From Micrococcus sp. (GTDB lineage: Bacteria; Actinomycetota; Actinomycetes; Actinomycetales; Micrococcaceae): 64,000 nt of DNA. The notes beneath the pieces are model-generated. The model was not told where the DNA came from. It worked only from the letters and a program-made list of their open reading frames with translations, and searched no databases. Below, one piece after another: positions 44,990 to 54,121 of this stretch; within the stretch, counting starts at the first letter, position 1; every line of letters starts with the position of its first letter. The position numbers and the translations under genes are program-made. Location of the stretch: positions 62,001-126,000 of the forward strand of contig JASBVO010000008.1 in assembly GCA_029961105.1 (NCBI GenBank), read 5' to 3'.

Positions 44990-45661
44990 CTACTCGGCCG
45001 AGCCGCCCCAGGTCCGCAGGACGGCGCCGTTCTCCTCCATGAGCTCCAGGGCCTCGTCCGAGCGTTCGGCGTCGACCCCGGCGACCAGGTCGGTGTAGAC
45101 GACCGTGTCGTAGCCGGCATCGATCGCGTCCAGCACGGTGGCCTTGACGCAGTGGTCCGTAGCGATGCCGACGACGACCACCGAGTTCACGCCCTGCTGG
45201 CGCAGCCAGTCATCGAGCCCGGGGGCGCCCTCCTCCACGGCCGTGGCCGCGGCGGCGGTGGCACCGAAGGGACCCGCCGTGCCCTCCGGGGCACCGGACC
45301 GGACCAGGTCCGGACTGCCGAGCTGGCCGTCGAAGCCCGAGTAGGCGCTGTCGAAGCGGCCCTTGAGGAACTGAGCGTCGAGGTACTCGGTGTCCAGCGC
45401 CGGGTGCAGCTCGGCACCCTCCGTGCCGGCCACGCAGTGCACCGGCCACGACTCCGTGAAGTCCGGCTCGGCGCCCTCGGCGGCGAAGTGCGGGCCCGGG
45501 TCGACGTGCCAGTCGCGGGTGGCCACGACGGCGTCGAAGTCCGGGCCGAGCTCGTCCAGGAAGGCGGTGATCCGCGCGGCGGTGTCGGCACCGCCGGCGA
45601 CGGCCAGGGAGCCGCCCTCGCAGAAGTCATTCTGTACGTCCACGATGACCAAGGCACGCAT
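44990..45661 (-). CDS. pncA: Nicotinamidase
   Basis: This 223-residue isochorismatase-fold hydrolase converts nicotinamide to nicotinate for NAD salvage. The catalytic triad positions are visible: Asp in VDVQNDFCEGG, Lys in FLKGRFDSAYSG and Cys in GIATDHCVKAT, with metal ligands in ATRDWHVDPGPHF. An insert of about 20 residues (SGAPEGTAGPFGATAAAATAV) lies before the Cys region. It lies 73 bp downstream of pncB on the same strand; together they perform consecutive steps. Confidence 0.93.
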   Translation of the reverse strand: MRALVIVDVQNDFCEGGSLAVAGGADTAARITAFLDELGPDFDAVVATRDWHVDPGPHFAAEGAEPDFTESWPVHCVAGTEGAELHPALDTEYLDAQFLKGRFDSAYSGFDGQLGSPDLVRSGAPEGTAGPFGATAAAATAVEEGAPGLDDWLRQQGVNSVVVVGIATDHCVKATVLDAIDAGYDTVVYTDLVAGVDAERSDEALELMEENGAVLRTWGGSAE

Positions 45662-45734
45662 GGTGGGGTTCTTTCCTGTTCTCTGCTTCGGGAGAGTGAT
45701 GGTGTGAGGCGCCACACCGGGCCGGCCCGGTGGG

Positions 45735-47087
45735 TCAGGAGTCGGTGAAGACGGTGGGGATGGCCGGCTCGCCGGGCTGAAGTCTACGCACCGCGGCGGG
45801 CAACTCGGAACGGGAGTCCCGGTGCCGCGCGGCGGCCCGCACCACCGCCTCCGGTCCCGTCCAGCCGGGCTGCAGCTCACCGTCCAGCACGAGCGCGTGC
45901 TGCAGCGGGCGGTCGTCGGAGTCCGCGTCCGGCGGCTCGTTGACGCCGACCAGCTCGGCCGTGGCCCGGCCGGCGGAGTCGAGCTGGCGGGCGGCGAACT
46001 TGCGGCCGCCGACCGAGGCCTTGCCGGAGGAGGCCTTGGCCACGTCGATCCAGGTGCCGTCCGCGTCCTGGCGGCTGACCAGCTTGTAGACCATGGAGGC
46101 GGTCGGCGCGCCAGAGCCGGTGACCAGCCGGGTGCCCACCCCGTAGGAGTCCACCGGGGCCGAGCGCAGGTAGGCGATGGCGTACTCGTCGAGGTCGGAG
46201 GTGACCATGATGCCGGTGCCGGTGTTCCCCAGTTCGTCCAGCAGCTTGCGCACCCGGTGGGCCTGCTCGACGAGATCGCCGGAGTCCAGCCGGACATTGC
46301 GCAACTCGGTGCCGGCCACCTCGACGGCCGTCCGGACACCCTGCTCGACCTCGTAGGTGTCCACCAGCAGGGTGGTGTCCCGGCCGAGCGCGGCGACCTG
46401 TGCCTCGAAGGCCTCGCGCTCGGAATCATGCAACAGCGTGAACGAGTGGGCCGCCGTGCCGACGGTCTTCACCCCGTACCGCTCGCCGGCGGCCAGGTTG
46501 GAGGTGGAGTCGAACCCGGCGATGACGGCAGCGCGGGCGGCTGCGACGGCGGCCTCCTCATTGATGCGCCGGGCGCCCATCTCGATGCACGGCCGGTCCG
46601 CTGCGGCGGAGGTCATGCGGGAGGCCGCGGAGGCCACCGCGGAGTCGTAGTTGAGCACCGACAGCACGTAGGTCTCCAGGATGCAGGCCTCGGCGAACGA
46701 GGACTCCACCTGCAGGATGGGGGAGTACGGGAAGTACGCCTCGCCCTCGGCGTAACCGTAGACGTTGCCGGAGAACCTGAAGTCCGCCAGCCACTGCAGC
46801 GTGGCGTCGTCCACCACGCGGTGGTCGGAGAGGAAGTCCAGCTCGTCGGTGCAGAACCGGAACGCAGCCAGTCCCTCGAGAAACCGCCCGGTCCCGGCGA
46901 CGACGCCGTACCTGCGGCCCTCGGCCAGCCGGCGGGAGAAGACCTCGAAGACACTGCGGCGGTGCGCGGCCCCGGATGTCAGGGCGGCCTGCAGCATGGT
47001 CAGCTCATAGTGGTCCGTGAACAGTGAGGTGGGCAGGAGCCAGCCCGTGTCCCGGGTCGAAGTCTGCTCGGTCACGTCAGTCACCAT
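45735..47087 (-). CDS. pncB: Nicotinate phosphoribosyltransferase
   Basis: The predicted 450-residue enzyme joins nicotinate and PRPP to make nicotinate mononucleotide. Seen: LLPTSLFTDHYELTMLQAAL, FEVFSRRLAEGRRYGVVAG, YFPYSPILQVESSFAEACILETYVLS, MGARRI, GFDSTSNLAAGERYGVKTVGTAAHSF with the catalytic His, VRLDSGDLVE and VTSDLDEYAIAYL. The ATG at 47087 and a GTG one codon later are both possible. It is divergent from clpS and forms an NAD-salvage unit with pncA. Confidence 0.95.
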   Translation of the reverse strand: MVTDVTEQTSTRDTGWLLPTSLFTDHYELTMLQAALTSGAAHRRSVFEVFSRRLAEGRRYGVVAGTGRFLEGLAAFRFCTDELDFLSDHRVVDDATLQWLADFRFSGNVYGYAEGEAYFPYSPILQVESSFAEACILETYVLSVLNYDSAVASAASRMTSAAADRPCIEMGARRINEEAAVAAARAAVIAGFDSTSNLAAGERYGVKTVGTAAHSFTLLHDSEREAFEAQVAALGRDTTLLVDTYEVEQGVRTAVEVAGTELRNVRLDSGDLVEQAHRVRKLLDELGNTGTGIMVTSDLDEYAIAYLRSAPVDSYGVGTRLVTGSGAPTASMVYKLVSRQDADGTWIDVAKASSGKASVGGRKFAARQLDSAGRATAELVGVNEPPDADSDDRPLQHALVLDGELQPGWTGPEAVVRAAARHRDSRSELPAAVRRLQPGEPAIPTVFTDS

Positions 47088-47126
47088 ACAGCCACCGCCC
47101 GCCCGGGCCGGTGACCGGCGGCCGCG

Positions 47127-47132
47127 TAGAAT
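47127..47132 (+). promoter_or_regulatory. -10 box of a leaderless clpS promoter
   Basis: TAGAAT is followed by seven bases and the ATG at 47140. It overlaps an alternative upstream ATG at 47131, which argues that 47140 is the real start. Confidence 0.6.
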
Positions 47133-47139
47133 GGGCGCC

Positions 47140-47496
47140 ATGGTGTGGTGCAGTCAGGTTCCCGTGCCGCCCGGCGCCTCGCCCGACCAGGTGCCCGGCG
47201 GGTCCACCGGCCTGCTCGAACGCCCGGACGCCGCGCAGCTCACCGTGGTGGACCGTCCCTGGCGGGTGATCGTGTGGAACGACCCGGTGAACCTCATGAG
47301 CTACGTCTCCTACGTGTTCCGCTCCTACTTCGGGTTCAGTCGGGAGAAGGCGGACCGGCTGATGTTGCAGGTCCACCAGGAGGGCAAGGCGATCGTGGCC
47401 TCGGGCCAGCGCGAGGAGGCCGAGCGCCACGTCCAGGCGATGCACGGCTACGGGCTGTGGGCCACGCTCCAGCACGAGACGGGCGAGGGCGCCTGA
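47140..47496 (+). CDS. clpS: ATP-dependent Clp protease adaptor ClpS
   Basis: The 118-residue adaptor hands N-degron substrates to ClpC/ClpA with ClpP. The core is typical: PWRVIVWNDPVNLMSYVSYVF (N-degron pocket residues Asn, Asp and Met), LMLQVHQEGKAIVASGQREEAERHVQAMHGYGLWATLQ with the conserved pocket His. A flexible N-terminus of about 40 residues precedes it. The start at 47140 is set by the leaderless promoter. The stop overlaps the DUF2017 start by one base. Confidence 0.93.
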   Translation: MVWCSQVPVPPGASPDQVPGGSTGLLERPDAAQLTVVDRPWRVIVWNDPVNLMSYVSYVFRSYFGFSREKADRLMLQVHQEGKAIVASGQREEAERHVQAMHGYGLWATLQHETGEGA

Positions 47497-48221
47497 TGGC
47501 CCGAGCCTTCAAGTCCACGCCCAAGGGCTTCGTGGCCGACCTCGAGCGCGCGGAACGCCGGCTGCTGCGCACCCTGTTCGAGGACGTCATCCAGCTCCTG
47601 GACGACGGGCGGCCCGAGCCCCCCGCCGCGCCCGCAGCCCCGCCGGCCGGTCGGACGGATGCCACGCCGGGCTCTGACGGAGACCCCTTCTGGGACATCG
47701 TGGCGGGCCTGGGCCCGTTGTCGCAGGTACAGCAGACCGGGACCGCGGCCGACGTCGGCCCCGGCCCGGGACCCGGCCCGACGGCGGCCCCGTACCGCCC
47801 GGCGCCCGCGGACCCGGCGCTGGCGCGCCTGCTGCCGGACGGCGTCGTCGGCCAGGCTCCGGCCGATGGAGACGACGGGACGGCGGACCGGGCGGCCGGG
47901 GAGTTCCGCGCCCTCACCGAGGACGCCGTGCGCCGGGCCAAGACCCAGGACCTGCAGCGGGCCGTGGCGGCACTCCAGGCCAATCCCGTCGTGCTCTCCG
48001 AACCCGAGGCGGTGTCCTTCAGCCGGGCGCTGAATGACGTGCGCCTCGTGCTCTCGTCCCGGCTGGGCATCGAGACCGAGGAGGACGCCGAGCGGGTCCA
48101 CGACGTGGACGACTGGTCCGACGCCACGGACGTGGAGTCCTACATGGCGCTGCTGTACAACTTCACCACGTGGCTGCTCGAGACGCTCACGGTGGCCCTG
48201 TCCACGCGCCTACCCGACTGA
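47496..48221 (+). CDS. DUF2017 family protein
   Basis: The 241-residue protein belongs to DUF2017, nearly always encoded between clpS and murI in actinobacteria. The N-terminal [31 protein letters not shown] and C-terminal [25 protein letters not shown] and [17 protein letters not shown] are the conserved helices. Between them are about 110 residues rich in Ala, Pro and Gly ([12 protein letters not shown]), probably disordered. No function is established; gene order suggests a link with ClpS or cell-wall synthesis. Confidence 0.88.
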   Translation: MARAFKSTPKGFVADLERAERRLLRTLFEDVIQLLDDGRPEPPAAPAAPPAGRTDATPGSDGDPFWDIVAGLGPLSQVQQTGTAADVGPGPGPGPTAAPYRPAPADPALARLLPDGVVGQAPADGDDGTADRAAGEFRALTEDAVRRAKTQDLQRAVAALQANPVVLSEPEAVSFSRALNDVRLVLSSRLGIETEEDAERVHDVDDWSDATDVESYMALLYNFTTWLLETLTVALSTRLPD

Positions 48222-48252
48222 GCCGCGCTCGAGGCCTATCCTCAGAAGGACC

Positions 48253-49407
48253 ATGACCCAGATCCCCCAGACCTCCGCGCGCCCCGGACAGCCCGCCGCG
48301 GACACCGCAACCACGCTCTCCGCGCTGGCACCGATCGGGGTGTTCGACTCCGGGGTCGGCGGACTGACGGTCGCCCGGGCGATCATCGACCAGCTGCCCG
48401 GCGAGCAGATCGCCTACGTCGGGGACACGGCCCACGGGCCCTACGGCCCGCGCACCATAGCCGAGGTGCGGGCCTTCGCCCTGGGCATCATGGACGAACT
48501 GGTGGACGCCGGCGTCAAGGTCCTGGTCATCGCGTGCAACTCCGCCTCGGCGGCCGTGCTCCGGGACGCCCGGGAACGGTACACGGCCCGGTACGGGATC
48601 CCCGTGGTGGAGGTCATCCAGCCGGCCGTCCGCCGTGCCGTCGCGGCGACGCGCAACGGCAGGGTCGGGGTGATCGGGACGGAGGCGACGGTGGGCTCGA
48701 GGGCCTACGAGGACACCTTCGCCGCCGCCCCGCAGCTGCAGATCACCTCGGTGGCCTGCCCGCGGTTCGTGGAGTTCGTGGAGGCCGGGATCACCACCGG
48801 GCCCGAGCTGCTGGCCACGGCCGAGGAGTACCTGGCCCCGCTGAAGGCCGCCGGCGTGGACACCCTCGTGCTGGGCTGCACGCACTATCCGCTGCTGACC
48901 GGGGTGATCTCCCTGGTCATGGGCGAGGACGTCACGCTGGTGTCCTCCGCCGAGGAGACGGCGAAGGACGTGTACCGGGCCCTGGTCCGGCATGGCCTGG
49001 AACGTCCGGCCGGGCTGGACGGTGTCTCCGGGTCCGACGATGCCGCCGGGCCGGGCGCCCCCGGGCCGGGCGCCCCCGGGCCGGGCGCCGCGGGACCGGA
49101 CGGGACCGCTGCGGGCGGCGGGGCCGGCGTCGTGGTCCGGGGCGGGGAGGCCCGGCACCGGTTCATGGCCACGGGCGACCCGGTGCAGTTCGAGCGACTC
49201 GCCCGGCGGTTCCTCGGCCCGGAGGTCGGCGGCGTGCAGCACGTGGACCACATCTCCGAGCGCTACCCCACGGGCGTGCTCGCCCGGATCACCCCCGAGA
49301 TGCTGGCGGCCGCACGCGGCAGCAACGCGGCCGCGCCCAGTACAGTGGGCCGGAACCCCTCGACGACCTCGTCGAACACCACGCAGGGAAGGCCAGCAGC
49401 AGGGTGA
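48253..49407 (+). CDS. murI: Glutamate racemase
   Basis: The 384-residue enzyme makes D-glutamate for peptidoglycan. Motifs: [19 protein letters not shown] (Asp of the active site), [26 protein letters not shown] (first catalytic Cys) and [11 protein letters not shown] (second catalytic Cys). The usual length is about 270; the extra residues are an N-terminal tail and an insertion of about 35 residues with [17 protein letters not shown] encoded by tandem 15-bp repeats after the second Cys domain. A TATCCT box lies 10 bases before the ATG, with AAGGA between. Confidence 0.94.
   Translation: MTQIPQTSARPGQPAADTATTLSALAPIGVFDSGVGGLTVARAIIDQLPGEQIAYVGDTAHGPYGPRTIAEVRAFALGIMDELVDAGVKVLVIACNSASAAVLRDARERYTARYGIPVVEVIQPAVRRAVAATRNGRVGVIGTEATVGSRAYEDTFAAAPQLQITSVACPRFVEFVEAGITTGPELLATAEEYLAPLKAAGVDTLVLGCTHYPLLTGVISLVMGEDVTLVSSAEETAKDVYRALVRHGLERPAGLDGVSGSDDAAGPGAPGPGAPGPGAAGPDGTAAGGGAGVVVRGGEARHRFMATGDPVQFERLARRFLGPEVGGVQHVDHISERYPTGVLARITPEMLAAARGSNAAAPSTVGRNPSTTSSNTTQGRPAAG
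49048..49089 (+). repeat. 15-bp tandem repeat inside murI
   Basis: The unit GGGCCGGGCGCCCCC occurs twice exactly and a third time in part, coding Gly-Pro-Gly-Ala-Pro repeats. The length is a multiple of three, so changes in copy number would not shift the frame. Confidence 0.85.
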
Positions 49408-50219
49408 AGCTCACGATCATCGGCGCCTCCGGGTCGTTCCCCGGGCCGGGCTCCCCGGCGTCGTGCTACCTGGTGACGGCCGAGGGACACACCGAGGACG
49501 GCTCCGCGCCCAAGACCTGGCGCATCCTGCTCGACCTGGGCAATGGAGCCCTGGGCACCCTGCAGCGGTACATGACCCTGGACGACATCGACGCCGTGCT
49601 GCTGTCCCACCTGCACCCGGACCACTGCATGGACCTGTGCGGGCTGCACGTGGCGATCCGCTGGAACCCCTACGGCTGGAAGGGCGTCCACGTCCCGGTG
49701 TACGGGCCCGAGGCCACCGCGGACCGGATGGCCATCGCCTACGGGCTGGACCCGGACCCCGGAATGCACCCGGACTTCGATTTCCGGCACTGGCGCCCCC
49801 GCCAGCCGGTGACGATCGGCCCGTTCACGGTCACGCCCGTCCCGGTGCGCCACCCCATCGACGAGGCCTACGCCCTGCGGGTCGAGACCACGGAGCCCGG
49901 TCCCGACGGCCGGGACCTGCGCCGCGTGCTCACCTACTCCGGGGACACGGACACCTGTGACGGCCTCGTGGAGGCAGCGCGGGACGCCGACCTGTTCCTG
50001 TGCGAGGCGGCCTTCCAGGAAGGCCGCGACGACGGCATCGACGGCGTGCACCTCACGGGCCGCCGCGCCGGGCAGATGGCCTCCGACGCCGGCGCCCGGC
50101 GGCTGCTGCTGACCCACCTGCCCGTGTGGACGGACCCGCTGGGCGCCTCGGTCGAGGCCCGCCAGGCGTACGACGGTGACCTGGCCGTGGCGGTCTCCGG
50201 GGTCACCTACCGGGTCTGA
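49404..50219 (+). CDS. Metallo-beta-lactamase-fold hydrolase, RNase Z/ElaC-like
   Basis: The 271-residue protein has the dinuclear zinc motif [11 protein letters not shown] (HxHxDH), preceded by [12 protein letters not shown], and later ligand segments [67 protein letters not shown]. It resembles tRNase Z-like and cAMP phosphodiesterase-like MBL proteins encoded between murI and rph in most actinobacteria. It lacks the RNase Z exosite arm as far as can be seen. The GTG start overlaps the murI stop. Confidence 0.88.
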   Translation: MKLTIIGASGSFPGPGSPASCYLVTAEGHTEDGSAPKTWRILLDLGNGALGTLQRYMTLDDIDAVLLSHLHPDHCMDLCGLHVAIRWNPYGWKGVHVPVYGPEATADRMAIAYGLDPDPGMHPDFDFRHWRPRQPVTIGPFTVTPVPVRHPIDEAYALRVETTEPGPDGRDLRRVLTYSGDTDTCDGLVEAARDADLFLCEAAFQEGRDDGIDGVHLTGRRAGQMASDAGARRLLLTHLPVWTDPLGASVEARQAYDGDLAVAVSGVTYRV

Positions 50220-50228
50220 GCCGCTCGG

Positions 50229-50234
50229 TAGGAT
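50229..50234 (+). promoter_or_regulatory. -10 box of a leaderless rph promoter
   Basis: TAGGAT, then seven bases, then ATG at 50242. Confidence 0.55.
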
Positions 50235-50241
50235 GGAGGCC

Positions 50242-51038
<797 letters not shown>

Positions 51039-51042
<4 letters not shown>

Positions 51043-51722
51043 GCGGCGCAGAGACCGCCCCGGCCGGCCCGCGGCTCGTCCTGGCGACCCGGAACCAGGG
51101 CAAGCTGAGCGAGCTGCGTGAGCTGCTGCGCGGCAGGATCCCGGGCCTGGACGTGGACACCCAGGTCATCGACGCCGAGGCCGCCGGCGCCCCGGACGTG
51201 GTGGAGGACGGCGTCACGTTCGAGGAGAACGCCCTGAAGAAGGCCCGTGCCGTGGCCGCGCACACGGGGCTGGTGGCCCTGGCGGACGACTCCGGCCTGG
51301 CCGTGGAGGTGCTCGGGGGCGCCCCGGGGATCTTCTCGGCCCGCTGGGCCGGCCGGCACGGCGACGACGAGGCGAACCTGCGCCTGCTCCTGGACCAGCT
51401 GGCGGACGTGGGCCCCGAGCACCGCCAGGCGTCCTTCGTCTGTGCCGCCGCGATGGTGACGCCGGTGGGCGAGGAGATCGTCGAGACCGGGTACCTCACC
51501 GGGGCCCTGCTGACGGAGCCGCACGGGGACGGAGGCTTCGGCTACGACCCGATCCTGAGGCCGCACGGCCGCGCCGAGTCCGTGGCCGAACTGTCCGCGG
51601 CCGAGAAGAATGCGATCAGCCACCGTGGCATGGCCTTCCGCCAGCTGCTGCCCGAGCTGGTCCGAGTGCTCGGCGCCGGCATCACCCAGTCCGGGGCGGC
51701 TGCGCCGGACGGGGGCCGCTGA
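51039..51722 (+). CDS. rdgB: XTP/dITP diphosphatase (RdgB/Ham1 family)
   Basis: The 227-residue pyrophosphatase removes deaminated purine nucleotides (XTP, dITP) from the pool. Motifs: [65 protein letters not shown] and [12 protein letters not shown], and [10 protein letters not shown]. It is translationally coupled to rph and overlaps the exonuclease start by one base. Confidence 0.95.
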
Positions 51723-52879
51723 TGGCAGGGGACGAGACCGCCCTGGACTTCACCGCCCTGGACTTCGAGACCGCCAACGGCTTCCGCGGCTCGCCGTGCT
51801 CGGTGGGGCTGGTCCGCGTCCGCGGCGGGCAGCCCGTCGAACGGGCCTACTGGCTGATGCGGCCTCCGTCCGGCTTCGACCGGTTCGACGCGCGCAACGT
51901 GCGCATCCACGGCATCACCGCCGAGCAGGTGGCCGCGGCGCCCCGGTTCGGTGACCTGTTCGCCGACCTGGCGGACTTCATCGGTGACGATCCCGTGGTC
52001 GCCCACAACGCCGGCTTCGACATCGGCGTGATCGAATCCGCGCTGGAGGTCTCGGGGCTGGACATCCCGCAACTCGACTACGCCTGCTCACTCGTGATGG
52101 CCCGGCGTACCTATGACCTGCCGTCCTACGCCCTGCCCGTGGCGGCCCGGGAGGCCGGTTACGAGCTGAAGAACCACCACGACGCCCTCGCCGACGCCGA
52201 GGCCTGCGCGCGGATCATGATCGACGTGGTGTCCCGCCGGACGGCTAGCCCGGCCCAGGCGGCGGGGCCCGTCGGAGCGGGCGCCGAAGCGGCGATCGCC
52301 GGGGGCGGTGCACCGGCTGCAGCGGGTTCGACGGCCGTCCTCGAACGGGGCCTGGCCCGTGTGCTGGCCGCCGAGGGGATCCGACTGCGCCGACTCGAGC
52401 CGCGGCTGGCCGGCCAGGGCCCGGAGTCCCGGGCCACCCGCCAGGCCAGGGGGCTGGGACCGGTGTTCGACGCCGAGGCGGTCCTGTCCCGCGCGACCGC
52501 CATGCCCGACCTGATGCACTGGCCGGACGAGGGCACCAACGCGGCCCCCGCCGCGGACGCCGACCCCGCCCACCCGCTGTTCGGGCACACGGTGGTGTTC
52601 ACGGGCAACCTGGGCATGTCCCGCCAGCACGCCAAGGACCGTGCCGCGGAGTGCGGGGCCCAGCCGGCCAGCAGGATCAACGGCCACACGACCATGCTCG
52701 TGGTGGGCGACGGCTTCCGGGCCGGAGACCTGGCCGCCGGTGGCCGCGGCGGAGCGCTGGGACACCGCAAGACGCGGGATGCGCTGGCACGCCGCGCACG
52801 GGGACAGCACGTCGAACTCGTCTCCGAACCGGAGTTCCTGCAGATGCTGGACGGCAACTGGCCCGAGACGGCGGCCTGA
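51722..52879 (+). CDS. DnaQ-like 3'-5' exonuclease with C-terminal BRCT domain
   Basis: The 385-residue protein has an N-terminal DEDDh exonuclease domain: DFTALDFETANG (Asp, Glu), VAHNAGFDIGVIESAL (Asp) and HHDALADAEACARI (His, Asp). A linker of about 110 residues follows and then a BRCT domain from about residue 280 (PLFGHTVVFTGNLGMSRQHAKDRAAECG, TTMLVVGDGF). It resembles the DNA polymerase III epsilon-like stand-alone nucleases of actinobacteria, likely in repair or nucleic-acid turnover. The gene is the last of the plus-strand cluster. Confidence 0.87.
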   Translation: MAGDETALDFTALDFETANGFRGSPCSVGLVRVRGGQPVERAYWLMRPPSGFDRFDARNVRIHGITAEQVAAAPRFGDLFADLADFIGDDPVVAHNAGFDIGVIESALEVSGLDIPQLDYACSLVMARRTYDLPSYALPVAAREAGYELKNHHDALADAEACARIMIDVVSRRTASPAQAAGPVGAGAEAAIAGGGAPAAAGSTAVLERGLARVLAAEGIRLRRLEPRLAGQGPESRATRQARGLGPVFDAEAVLSRATAMPDLMHWPDEGTNAAPAADADPAHPLFGHTVVFTGNLGMSRQHAKDRAAECGAQPASRINGHTTMLVVGDGFRAGDLAAGGRGGALGHRKTRDALARRARGQHVELVSEPEFLQMLDGNWPETAA

Positions 52880-52924
52880 CCGGTCCTGCCGGGCCGGGGG
52901 CACGGCGTCCGCGGGCCGCCCGGC

Positions 52925-54049
52925 TCAGCTCGTGGCGGCGATCCAGCGCTCGGCAGCCTCGGTGACGACCTCGCGCTCGCCGATCCACCGGGGGACCTCC
53001 GCGCCGGGGAAGACCGCCATCCCGTACCGCGCCCCCAGCAGCTGGCCTGCCAGGGAGGCCGTCGAGTCCGAATCGCCGTCATGGTTGATCGCCAGGCGCA
53101 GTGCCGACTGGAAGTGGGTGGACGGATCCGTGCTGGCCCCGGAGCCCGCGGACGTCACCAGGACGGCGTACACGGCGAGCGCCAGCGCCTCCTCGGCCAC
53201 CCAGCCCTCGCCGAGCTCACCGGGCAGGAACGAGGGCAGTCCGGCCGCGCGGTCCGCGTCCTGTGCCATCGCCACCGCGCTGCGGAGAGCGTCCGCCGTG
53301 CCGCCGTCGTCGGAGAGCGTCTGGAGCCAGTCCAGGGCATCGGCGACGGACGGGCCGAGCCCGTGCCCTGCCATCAGGCGGGACACCATCAGCGCGAAGG
53401 CGGCGGCCGCCGTCCAGGCGGCCGGATGGCCGTGCGTGAGGACCGCGCCCTGGCGCGCCAGGGAGACCACCATCTCGTCCTCCAGTCCGGGCACCATGCC
53501 GTACGGCGCGGACCGCATGACCGTGCCGCAGCCCTTCGACCCGGGATTGTGGGGCCTCTCCGGCAGCCCCATGTCCGGCTGGGCCAGTCCGGACAGGCAG
53601 GCGTTGCCGGGCGCGCGCCGGACGCGCAGTTCCGGGTGCCCGTCCAGCCACCTCGACGGCGGCTCCGGGGCGCCCGCGGGCAGCGTTCCCTCCTGCGTCC
53701 GGTACCAGCGCAGGCAGGACAGCCAGACGCAGGCCGCCGGATCGGCCATCGACCCCTCGTTGGCCCACTCGATCCACTCCAGCAGCCCGTCCAGCACGAA
53801 CAGCGTCATCTGGGTGTCGTCGCTCACCGGCAGGGTGCCCCCGTCACGGGTCTCGGGGACCTGCAGGCGGTGTGCCAGGCCGCCGTCGCCGAAGCGGGCG
53901 CGGATCTGGTCCAGCGAGGAGAACTCGACGGTGTACCCCAGGGCGTCGCCGGCGGCCCCGCCAGCGAGCACGCCCCGGACACGGGAGGCGTAGGACGGGG
54001 CAGGCTGCGGTTCACCGGGTGCACCGGCCGGGGGTGGAGTCGGGGTCAT
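52925..54049 (-). CDS. ADP-ribosylglycohydrolase family protein
   Basis: The 374-residue all-helical protein has the dinuclear-magnesium signatures of the ARH/DraG family: VLAGGAAGDALGYTVEF, LPVSDDTQMTLFVLDGLLEW (Thr-Asp metal ligands), NPGSKGCGTVMRSAPYGM and the C-terminal INHDGDSDSTASLAGQLLGA (Asp ligands). Relatives remove ADP-ribose from proteins or nucleic acids or hydrolyse related compounds. The ATG at 54049 lies seven bases after TACGAT, giving a leaderless start; an ATG at 54058 would overlap that box. It is divergent from sbcD. Confidence 0.9.
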   Translation of the reverse strand: MTPTPPPAGAPGEPQPAPSYASRVRGVLAGGAAGDALGYTVEFSSLDQIRARFGDGGLAHRLQVPETRDGGTLPVSDDTQMTLFVLDGLLEWIEWANEGSMADPAACVWLSCLRWYRTQEGTLPAGAPEPPSRWLDGHPELRVRRAPGNACLSGLAQPDMGLPERPHNPGSKGCGTVMRSAPYGMVPGLEDEMVVSLARQGAVLTHGHPAAWTAAAAFALMVSRLMAGHGLGPSVADALDWLQTLSDDGGTADALRSAVAMAQDADRAAGLPSFLPGELGEGWVAEEALALAVYAVLVTSAGSGASTDPSTHFQSALRLAINHDGDSDSTASLAGQLLGARYGMAVFPGAEVPRWIGEREVVTEAAERWIAATS

Positions 54050-54056
54050 GGGAACC

Positions 54057-54062
54057 ATCGTA
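54057..54062 (-). promoter_or_regulatory. -10 box of a leaderless ADP-ribosylglycohydrolase promoter
   Basis: TACGAT on the minus strand, seven bases before the ATG at 54049. It is 46 bp from the opposing sbcD -10 box. Confidence 0.5.
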
Positions 54063-54108
54063 GGGACGACCGCTGTGGAGATCGGCCCATGACGTCCACG
54101 GCGCCCGA

Positions 54109-54114
54109 TAGCGT
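54109..54114 (+). promoter_or_regulatory. -10 box of a leaderless sbcD promoter
   Basis: TAGCGT, seven bases, then the sbcD ATG at 54122. Confidence 0.55.
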
Positions 54115-54121
54115 TGGTCAC

